DNA from: Spironucleus salmonicida
Taxonomy: Eukaryota; Fornicata; Diplomonadida; Hexamitidae
DNA length: 64,000 bases
Assembly: GCA_000497125.2 (NCBI GenBank)
Contig: CM035321.1
Location: forward strand, 1,144,001 to 1,208,000
Direction of reading: 5' to 3'
The position numbers were made by a program, and so were the translations under genes. The notes under the pieces are model-generated. The model had not been told where the DNA came from, ran no database searches, and saw nothing but the letters and a program-made list of their open reading frames with translations. Within the stretch, counting starts at the first letter, position 1, and every line of letters starts with the position of its first letter. Shown here one piece after another: positions 10,473 to 17,627 of this stretch.

Positions 10473-10679
10473 TCTTTTGTGCTCAGTTATGATAAGCTTC
10501 AAACGCACCAACCGCTAAATATTAAGTTGGAAACTGCATACTCTAGTAAGGTTTAGGGGGTTATAATGTTCACTTTTTATGATTTGTATTAATTGTTTGG
10601 TTTTAAATTTTATCTTATAGAGATTTAATATATTAAAGTTTCCTCAATTTTATTTACTTCCAATTTACCATTTCATAAA

Positions 10680-11036
10680 ATGACCAGGCAGGTGATGCGG
10701 TTCCAATTACAGTAGCTGGGTGACGAGCTGGAGATAGCGCGTATAGAAGTTTAGGAGGGCAAGGATGCCCAGATGGGGTCTGTGCTGCTGAAGGAGATTA
10801 GGATGCTGCAGGCGAGACTGGAGCTGCTGGACGCGAGGGCTGCAGAGGAAGGTATGTAGGTGGCAGCAGCATTGGAGGTCCAGAAGCGCACGGTATTGCG
10901 CATGGTTGGCTCGAGGGAGGCGCATCTCGCCGGAGAAAAGCGAGACGCGGCGGAGCGTGTAGCCACAGCTAAGCGCAGGGTCCAGGAACTCGGGGCGGCG
11001 CGTGAGGAGCTTCGCGGTCGCATCAGAGGCCTCTGA
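10680..11036 (+). CDS. Coiled-coil protein, 118 residues
   Basis: ATG at 10680, TGA at 11034-11036, with in-frame TAG codons read as Gln. The product (start MTRQVMRFQLQ, end RGRIRGL) is almost entirely helical with heptad-like spacing of Leu/Ile/Met and many Arg, Glu and Ala, so a coiled coil is likely. The sequence is clearly G+C-richer than the flanking intergenic DNA. It lies in the 468 bp between palindromes II and III, and palindrome III begins exactly at the last base of its stop codon. It is single copy here. It could be the surviving C-terminal part of a longer gene, though the ATG is well placed. Function unknown. Confidence 0.6.
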
Positions 11037-11060
11037 GTAATTCATCTAATTCCACTCCTA

Positions 11061-11354
11061 ATGCAGTTCAAGTTTACGTCGGCTGAGACGGGCTTCACGG
11101 CGAGCGTGACAAAGGAGATCTCGTCGATCGCGCAGCTGTTCGAGATCGCCGGGGAGGCCATGGGGATCGCGGGCGAGTTCATCCTCCAGACGCCAGAGTA
11201 CCGCCTGGGGAAGGACGATCGCGTGAAGTTCCCGCAGCTGCAGCCGGAGAACGAGTACAAGCACTTTCTGGTGGTCCCGACCGGTGGAAGACAGCCGGCG
11301 CTTTAGGCGACGCTGGTGGACGTGGACCCAAGCGGGGGTGCGGAGGAAGTGTGA
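11061..11354 (+). CDS. Ubiquitin-like small protein with C-terminal extension, copy 1
   Basis: A 97-residue protein. It begins MQFKF, and the order strand (QFKFTSAET) - strand (FTASVT) - helix (SIAQLFEIAGEAM) - strand (GEFILQTP) - strand (KHFLVV) follows the ubiquitin beta-grasp order. Residues 75-76 are Gly-Gly, exactly ubiquitin's processing position, and a 21-residue tail follows (RQPALQATLVDV...), including one TAG-encoded Gln. Sequence identity to ubiquitin is low, so this is a fold-level inference. If correct it would be a precursor needing cleavage after GG to act as a protein modifier, or a UBL domain protein that is never conjugated. In frame +2 a second open frame overlaps its 3' end and leads into the next gene. 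Duplicated at 14841-15134. Confidence 0.5.
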
Positions 11355-11383
11355 TTGTATATGTCGGCACTCGCTTCCTCAAA

Positions 11384-11899
11384 ATGAACAACATCGAAAC
11401 TGCGTACCTGCGCAGCAAAAAGCGCCTAGGGGGCCACCCCTGCCGCCTCGTCCTGGACCGCAGAATATGCGAGTCCCAGCTGTCGACCTCCAGATAGCTG
11501 GCCGCAGTACGGGAAAGCCGTGACCGCATAGCTCGAATGCCGTCGCCCCCACCTGATAGCGCTCCAGTCAACGAGCTGCAGTAGTTCTGGGCCCGCTAGG
11601 CCAAAACGGCAAGACTTTAGAATGAAATGACGCAGAGAAATGTCAGAGATGTCGAAATCGTCAACCAAAACGAGAAATAGATTGAAACCTACTATGCATT
11701 CGAACAGATAGAGACGGTGCGCCGGCGTCCACTAAGATAACGATTACCTGACGATATTTGGGATCTTACGTAAGAAATAAAGAGAGTGACTAAAGTAGAT
11801 GAATGGTTGGAGAGCGTACTTCTAGGCCGAATTGCAGTACAAACAATGCAGCTGCGAAGGATGCGGCGGGAATTGACCTACGGTTTTGATTTTGAATGA
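11384..11899 (+). CDS. Coiled-coil protein, 171 residues, copy 1
   Basis: Starts 29 bp after the ubiquitin-like gene on the same strand; ATG at 11384, TGA at 11897-11899. The product (start MNNIETAYLRSKKRLGG) has a basic N-terminal third and a long charged, Gln-rich helical C-terminal part (for example EIVNQNEKQIETYYAFEQIE) consistent with a coiled coil. Eight or more TAA/TAG codons are read as Gln. The frame stays open upstream of the ATG into the 3' end of the previous gene, reading VYVGTRFLK before the Met, so an earlier start or a frameshift link to the upstream gene cannot be excluded. Function unknown. Confidence 0.6.
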
Positions 11900-11909
11900 A
11901 ATATAATTA

Positions 11910-12095
11910 TTATATAAAATATTCTTGTGATTTCAATTTAAAATCCGACCACCACTTCTCTATTTCGGCTCTTTGATATCCTGGACCCTGGACCGTTCCA
12001 GCTTCTGTAGAAATCTCTGAGACAATGAGAAGGCCCGTTTGCTTACCAGCTTTAGATTTTGCAGTCTGAGCTGAGTCGGGTTTGAATATTTTCAA
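11910..12095 (-). CDS. Uncertain 61-residue frame downstream of kinase, copy 1
   Basis: A frame of strongly coding-like composition (PDSAQTAKSKAGKQTG, ending WWSDFKLKSQEYFI) with no ATG; its apparent start is TTG. It is in the same frame as the kinase upstream on this strand, and no TGA occurs between the kinase stop and this block. Read with TAA = Gln it would continue beneath the convergent 171-residue gene. It may be the tail of a longer ancestral product or an exon whose start I cannot find. Confidence 0.3.
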   Translation of the reverse strand: MKIFKPDSAQTAKSKAGKQTGLLIVSEISTEAGTVQGPGYQRAEIEKWWSDFKLKSQEYFI

Positions 12096-12281
12096 TTATT
12101 TTTTAACGTCATTTAGGTAGTGACTATATAACAAAGAACATTTTAGACAATAATATTTAGTCGTGTTTAACAAACAGCAGATGTATGCAAATGCATTTTC
12201 TTAGTGTTAGTTAATATTTAAGTTTTAAATTAATATTGTAATGGAAGCATGCAATACTAATTTAAGAATAAACTTATCGAA

Positions 12282-12917
12282 TCACTCTGCTAAGCAAGTT
12301 TTTGCAGATTCATATATATTATAAATAGTGCTAGTTGATCCAAACATGGTCCAGTCTACATTATAAACTCTGCAGCCCATTCCCTTAAGCTACTATACTA
12401 ATATTTTATAACATGCATCAAGTCCTTCTAAATATTCAACTTAAATGTTCATCTCGTAATCACGTTTTCTTATATTTTTTATTCTATAAAGGCAAGTTTC
12501 TGGCGAGACATCAAGATAAACTACTGCGGTTGGAAGAGGAATCTTAGAGACAATATCATTGTATTTAATTAAGTATTAATCAAACTAGTTCTATGATATG
12601 AAACCATCTTAAAACGCTAATCTCGCAAATACGGAATCTGAGAACACACTTCTATCTAATATAACTATATTATTCGGTTATTCAATAGCTATCTAGCATG
12701 CATGTTTATAGTGTTGTATTCTTTGTTCTAAAAACCACATTTAGAATTCAAAGGACCATTTTTTAGGGTCTTCATAGAACTTTGCCAAATAAGGGTTATC
12801 GGTAACGGGTTCCTCTAACGCATATAAATTGTACTCATTAGCTAAATTATGCAGTAATGATGTTTTACCGGCTGCTATACCACCCTCAAGAATCAAAAGA
12901 TTAGGCAGGGAATTCAT
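12282..12917 (-). CDS. Deoxynucleoside kinase, copy 1
   Basis: Reverse-complement twin of 13278-13913 with identical coding content; ATG at 12917, TGA at 12282-12284. See that entry for motifs. The two copies are divergent around the 116-bp palindrome centre, with 360 bp between their start codons. Confidence 0.88.
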
Positions 12918-13277
12918 TATATAAAGGAGAGGTGAATTGAAATTTTGGTTATATTATATATTTAATATGTATCTACATTTTCACCCGGGAAATACAACTG
13001 AAGGATTCTATCTTTATTTATTGAACCTAATCAAATATATCTTTAATACTATTATTACAACAGAGTTACTAAAATCCAATTTGTATAATAGTGTCATACT
13101 TTTATTATTTGAAAAAAAATAGAAATCATCGATTTGATGTATTTAATTTAATTTTTATATTTGATTAGGTTCAATAAATAAAGATAGAATCCTTCAGTTG
13201 TATTTCCCGGGTGAAAATGTAGATACATATTAAATATATAATATAACCAAAATTTCAATTCACCTCTCCTTTATATA

Positions 13278-13913
13278 ATGAATTCCCTGCCTAATCTTTT
13301 GATTCTTGAGGGTGGTATAGCAGCCGGTAAAACATCATTACTGCATAATTTAGCTAATGAGTACAATTTATATGCGTTAGAGGAACCCGTTACCGATAAC
13401 CCTTATTTGGCAAAGTTCTATGAAGACCCTAAAAAATGGTCCTTTGAATTCTAAATGTGGTTTTTAGAACAAAGAATACAACACTATAAACATGCATGCT
13501 AGATAGCTATTGAATAACCGAATAATATAGTTATATTAGATAGAAGTGTGTTCTCAGATTCCGTATTTGCGAGATTAGCGTTTTAAGATGGTTTCATATC
13601 ATAGAACTAGTTTGATTAATACTTAATTAAATACAATGATATTGTCTCTAAGATTCCTCTTCCAACCGCAGTAGTTTATCTTGATGTCTCGCCAGAAACT
13701 TGCCTTTATAGAATAAAAAATATAAGAAAACGTGATTACGAGATGAACATTTAAGTTGAATATTTAGAAGGACTTGATGCATGTTATAAAATATTAGTAT
13801 AGTAGCTTAAGGGAATGGGCTGCAGAGTTTATAATGTAGACTGGACCATGTTTGGATCAACTAGCACTATTTATAATATATATGAATCTGCAAAAACTTG
13901 CTTAGCAGAGTGA
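13278..13913 (+). CDS. Deoxynucleoside kinase, copy 2
   Basis: A 211-residue kinase that would phosphorylate deoxynucleosides with ATP in the salvage pathway, expected in the cytosol. Visible motifs: P-loop GGIAAGKTS at residues 12-20, the substrate-site stretch QMWFLEQRI near residue 60, the DRS motif at 88-90, and an arginine-rich lid (R145, R150, R152 before DYE). The Gln of QMWFLEQ is written TAA, a good internal proof of the code because this position is conserved in the family. Length matches the dNK/dGK/dCK family. Which base is preferred cannot be told. A+T-rich TATA-like sequence lies about 50 bp upstream, with a pyrimidine-rich stretch before the ATG. It exists twice in perfect mirror image. 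Confidence 0.9.
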
Positions 13914-14099
13914 TTCGATAAGTTTATTCTTAAATTAGTATTGCATGCTTCCATTACAATATTAATTTAAAACTTAAATATTAACTAACACTAAGAAAAT
14001 GCATTTGCATACATCTGCTGTTTGTTAAACACGACTAAATATTATTGTCTAAAATGTTCTTTGTTATATAGTCACTACCTAAATGACGTTAAAAAATAA

Positions 14100-14285
14100 T
14101 TGAAAATATTCAAACCCGACTCAGCTCAGACTGCAAAATCTAAAGCTGGTAAGCAAACGGGCCTTCTCATTGTCTCAGAGATTTCTACAGAAGCTGGAAC
14201 GGTCCAGGGTCCAGGATATCAAAGAGCCGAAATAGAGAAGTGGTGGTCGGATTTTAAATTGAAATCACAAGAATATTTTATATAA
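14100..14285 (+). CDS. Uncertain 61-residue frame downstream of kinase, copy 2
   Basis: Mirror of 11910-12095. The frame follows the kinase stop (13911-13913) in register for about 200 codons without a further TGA, but only 14100-14285 has convincing protein composition. No ATG. Confidence 0.3.
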   Translation: MKIFKPDSAQTAKSKAGKQTGLLIVSEISTEAGTVQGPGYQRAEIEKWWSDFKLKSQEYFI

Positions 14286-14295
14286 TAATTATATT

Positions 14296-14811
14296 TCATT
14301 CAAAATCAAAACCGTAGGTCAATTCCCGCCGCATCCTTCGCAGCTGCATTGTTTGTACTGCAATTCGGCCTAGAAGTACGCTCTCCAACCATTCATCTAC
14401 TTTAGTCACTCTCTTTATTTCTTACGTAAGATCCCAAATATCGTCAGGTAATCGTTATCTTAGTGGACGCCGGCGCACCGTCTCTATCTGTTCGAATGCA
14501 TAGTAGGTTTCAATCTATTTCTCGTTTTGGTTGACGATTTCGACATCTCTGACATTTCTCTGCGTCATTTCATTCTAAAGTCTTGCCGTTTTGGCCTAGC
14601 GGGCCCAGAACTACTGCAGCTCGTTGACTGGAGCGCTATCAGGTGGGGGCGACGGCATTCGAGCTATGCGGTCACGGCTTTCCCGTACTGCGGCCAGCTA
14701 TCTGGAGGTCGACAGCTGGGACTCGCATATTCTGCGGTCCAGGACGAGGCGGCAGGGGTGGCCCCCTAGGCGCTTTTTGCTGCGCAGGTACGCAGTTTCG
14801 ATGTTGTTCAT
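14296..14811 (-). CDS. Coiled-coil protein, 171 residues, copy 2
   Basis: Mirror copy of 11384-11899 in the right arm of palindrome III; ATG at 14811, TGA at 14296-14298. It lies downstream of the second ubiquitin-like gene on the minus strand. Confidence 0.6.
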
Positions 14812-14840
14812 TTTGAGGAAGCGAGTGCCGACATATACAA

Positions 14841-15134
14841 TCACACTTCCTCCGCACCCCCGCTTGGGTCCACGTCCACCAGCGTCGCCTAAAGCGCCGG
14901 CTGTCTTCCACCGGTCGGGACCACCAGAAAGTGCTTGTACTCGTTCTCCGGCTGCAGCTGCGGGAACTTCACGCGATCGTCCTTCCCCAGGCGGTACTCT
15001 GGCGTCTGGAGGATGAACTCGCCCGCGATCCCCATGGCCTCCCCGGCGATCTCGAACAGCTGCGCGATCGACGAGATCTCCTTTGTCACGCTCGCCGTGA
15101 AGCCCGTCTCAGCCGACGTAAACTTGAACTGCAT
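14841..15134 (-). CDS. Ubiquitin-like small protein with C-terminal extension, copy 2
   Basis: Mirror copy of 11061-11354 (ATG at 15134, TGA at 14841-14843), with Gly-Gly again at 75-76 and the same tail. Confidence 0.5.
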
Positions 15135-15189
15135 TAGGAGTGGAATTAGATGAATTACTTAAATGCCTCTAATATGAATTTAACCTGCT

Positions 15190-15600
15190 CATTATCGTCC
15201 TAAAACACCCGCAGCGTCATCGCGCTGAGCTCGAAATTGCTATAAAGAAGCAGCAAATGGAGAGGGAAATTGCGTGTAGAAACTGATCAAGTATGTGGAA
15301 TACTATCCGTATTCCGCGAGAATATCGAAAAAATCCGTTCCGCTTAAAAATTCGCCTTTTCGCGCAATCGATGTGAAGATGTGCCAGAAACTCAAAGAGA
15401 AAGCAGCAAAATGAGAGCTTTCGGGGATTTGGAATGACGATTTTGCAGATATGAGCGAAATGGCCGACGAGAAACGGCCAAGGGCAGGAAACTATCAGCG
15501 CGTGCACGATTCCGTGAAGGCCAAAATAGATATTTTTGTTTGGGAGGTAGTAGATTTTCTGTGTTCCGAAGTCTAATACGACTTATTTGAAAAGTAATAC
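15190..15600 (+). pseudogene. Degraded coiled-coil-type gene at palindrome III edge
   Basis: G+C-richer DNA starting just outside the right arm. One frame reads a charged helix (HRAELEIAIKKQQMERE) and stops; another continues with coding-like text (CQKLKEKAAK, in-frame TGA, then WNDDFADMSEMADEKRP and beyond). No ATG begins it and no single frame spans it. It looks like a gene truncated at its 5' end by the palindrome boundary and since frameshifted. On the minus strand two 96-codon frames overlap it, but they start at GTG and look like shadows. Confidence 0.4.
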
Positions 15601-15694
15601 AAGCATTATGTAAAATACTGTAAATAGCATTTTTATTATATAGTATAAAAGATATAATAATTAGTATTATGTAGTTTACCACTTCTTTGTCATA

Positions 15695-16018
15695 ATGTCT
15701 GAAAATTTTAACTCCGTGCTGAACATGTTATTCCCTGACGATACTGAGCCTCCTTATATTAAGGAGATATTGTAATAGGCAGATCGTCCAATAACAGCAG
15801 GTATCGGTGCCGAAAAAAATAGTATTAAGTAAGACACAGCAATGCGAATGAACAACACATTAAATGTTTTAAAAATAGCACATAAAAAGAACTTCGACTT
15901 TAGCGTCCGAAAGTAATAAAACTGGACTGGGAAACATTAGGTATAAAAAATTTAAGGAGATTCAGCAAAGATTATTAAGAAAAACAAAGGTTTTGACCGA
16001 TTCGCAGCTTTCAAATGA
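15695..16018 (+). CDS. Hypothetical 107-residue protein
   Basis: ATG at 15695, TGA at 16016-16018; 107 residues starting MSENFNSVLNMLFPDD. Multiple internal TAA/TAG codons are read as Gln. Acidic N-terminal third; strongly basic, Lys-rich C-terminal third (AKIIKKNKGFDRFAAFK). No membrane segment. The composition suggests binding to nucleic acid or ribosome, but I do not recognise the family. It ends 57 bp before the tRNA gene. Confidence 0.6.
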
Positions 16019-16075
16019 ATAAAAATAATGAAATTTCTAGTGAATTTAATGTTATTATTAAATTCTTTTAAAAAT

Positions 16076-16157
16076 CGACTGAGGTGGGAATTGAACCCAC
16101 GCATACAGAGTATAATAGCTTAGCAAGCAATCGCCTTAACCGCTCGGCCACCCAGTC
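16076..16157 (-). tRNA. tRNA-Ser (anticodon GCT)
   Basis: On the minus strand the 82 nt begin GACTGGGTGGCCGAGCGG and end with a T arm reading GTGGGTTCAATTCCCAC and the complementary acceptor strand CTCAGTC plus discriminator G. The acceptor stem pairs 7/7 with one G-T. The anticodon loop is TTGCTAA, anticodon GCT, reading AGC/AGT. The long variable arm is the type II structure of tRNA-Ser. The anticodon stem has one T-T mismatch. No intron; CCA is not encoded. Confidence 0.9.
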
Positions 16158-16237
16158 ATATTTAAAACAAATATGAATTAAGAATAATTTATCTTATGTA
16201 TATACATTATTATATATAAAACTACATATTACTTAAA

Positions 16238-16645
16238 ATGTGTTTCTGTACATCTAAAAAAGTTCTCTAACAAAGAGATCTTTTTATACAACTTACCTCG
16301 CCTATTTAATTAATTTATCCTTAAGTGTCGTTAGTGTATCTTGTAAATGCAATCTCCCAGAATATAATTTTTGAACATGGTTATTAGGAAACTGATAAAG
16401 ATATCGACTTAAACAATATTATTCATACTCACTAACAGTCTTAAAACTTGGCAATTTTGTTTAAAGAAAAAGCTTGTCCCATAATTCATTTTGAAAAAGA
16501 TGATATATTAACTAGTGTGTACTCACTGAAGTAAGGAAATCTGCTAGTATTTCATTCCCACATTGTATAAGACTTAAATGGTTGCGATATTAAGATGCAA
16601 AATATCCTTATTAAGCTAATAGAAGCTATGAGTGAGATGGATTGA
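16238..16645 (+). CDS. Hypothetical 135-residue protein
   Basis: ATG at 16238, TGA at 16643-16645. Product starts MCFCTSKKVLQQRD and ends LIKLIEAMSEMD; Gln is mostly written TAA/TAG. Alternating hydrophobic strands (LIYPQVSLVYLV, NLLVFHSHIV) and a C-terminal helix suggest a small globular alpha/beta protein. Two Cys near the N terminus could carry lipid. Not recognised. Convergent with the membrane protein gene that ends at 16704. Confidence 0.6.
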
Positions 16646-16703
16646 ATCCTATTATAATAAAATACGACCACATCATGTCATATACTTAATAATAAAAAAC
16701 CAA

Positions 16704-17288
16704 TCACGCCATCGAGTGAACTTTTTCACTACAGCACATTCTACACAATCCGCAGCACTCACAACCACACCATCCAGAACAGCACCACCACATGAATACA
16801 AAGAAGAGCACGAAGGTAATAATAAATATAGCCAAAATAATAGCCATCATTGTATTGTATTTTGCATAGTAAAACTGATTCCTTTAATCATCAAGAGAGC
16901 TCTTAACGATGCAACTAAAATTTCCAATTTATGGAATATAGCCAACGGCAATAGTATCGTATACATCGATTCTATCCCTTTTTTTAATCTCGGAATCTTT
17001 ATCTTTAGCATACTAAACGCAAACTTTGCTATTATCAGTTTCAATTTTCCAAACATTTCCTGGCATTGAGATATTGAAGTAGAATGATGTCAACTATAAC
17101 TTTTCACTGATTTCCTTCACAGTGATTGACGTGGTCTCATTTTTGAAAGTAACGGTGCTGAATGCAAACGAAGTCAGCATAGAATCGGCCATAAGGACTG
17201 CGATAATGATGATTAACACGACTGATAGCACGCTGTAAGTGATTCTGGCGCAAAGATTTTTAAGCAGGTTGCAACAGCAGTTAGCCAT
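16704..17288 (-). CDS. Two-pass membrane protein with cysteine-rich tails
   Basis: A 194-residue protein, ATG at 17288, TGA at 16704-16706. Residues 1-16 are a Cys-rich cytosolic-type N terminus (MANCCCNLLKNLC). A first hydrophobic segment spans about 19-35 (SVLSVVLIIIIAVLMA); an extracytosolic domain of roughly 100 residues follows with few Cys; a second hydrophobic segment (MMAIILAIFIITFVLFFVF) lies near 145-163; the last 30 residues hold about ten Cys (WWCCSGWCGCECCGLC). The paired membrane segments and terminal Cys clusters suggest palmitoylation at the membrane face, or metal binding. Family not recognised; topology is inferred. Confidence 0.7.
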
Positions 17289-17627
17289 TTATAGTAAAGA
17301 AATAGAAAATGATTTGCATATTTAAAGCATATTTTTTTGATATTACAATTCCCCTCTCTTTAGCAACCTAAAGAACTCCAATTATACCTTAATACCCAAA
17401 TTACTATTTTAAAGATCTTCCGCTCCCTCTTTATAAACTCTGCAATAAAATTTATTACACGGTTTCTACTATTCTACTTATTAATGTAGAAAATTAAACT
17501 TTAACATCCTATATAATAATACTATTTAGAAAATTTATCCACACTACAAATTTTTAATTTTTCTAAAAATACATATTCGCTCTTATATACGCTAATATAC
17601 CTAAAATAAATTTTATCACACAACTGC
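17289..17627. other. A+T-rich gap between two minus-strand genes
   Basis: 339 bp with no open frame of note; TATA-like runs upstream of 17288 probably belong to the promoter of the membrane protein gene. Confidence 0.5.

Larger units (their letters stand above)
5639..10567. repeat. Palindrome II: inverted repeat with 1.87-kb arms
   Basis: Left arm 5639-7513 and right arm 8694-10567 are reverse complements (pairs sum to 16206 outside a 1-bp insertion and 16207 inside it). Spacer 7514-8693 is the same 1,180-bp spacer as in palindrome I, in the same orientation. The shared unit spans about 6274-9932; outward of that, palindrome II has its own symmetric flanks carrying a 103-residue gene. The only asymmetry noticed is an extra G near 7272-7275 in the left arm. 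Confidence 0.95.
11036..15159. repeat. Palindrome III: inverted repeat with 2.0-kb arms
   Basis: Left arm 11036-13039 and right arm 13156-15159, each 2,004 bp, are reverse complements with pair sums of 26195 wherever I checked. The spacer is only 116 bp (13040-13155). Each arm carries, from outside inward, a ubiquitin-like gene, a 171-residue gene on the same strand, a small uncertain frame, and a deoxynucleoside kinase gene on the opposite strand. The two kinase copies diverge from the centre. Confidence 0.95.

Noticed and set aside
1-10567. Insertion sequences or DNA transposons with long terminal inverted repeats
   Set aside because: No transposase or target-site duplication is visible, and the arms carry intact cellular-type genes.
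14624-15016. 130-codon frame rich in Arg, Pro and Ser
   Set aside because: Antisense to the 171-residue and ubiquitin-like genes; mirrored at 11179-11571 for the same reason.
16632-17069. 145-codon plus-strand frame
   Set aside because: Antisense to the two-pass membrane protein, which has clear hydrophobic segments and an ATG-TGA frame of exact codon length.
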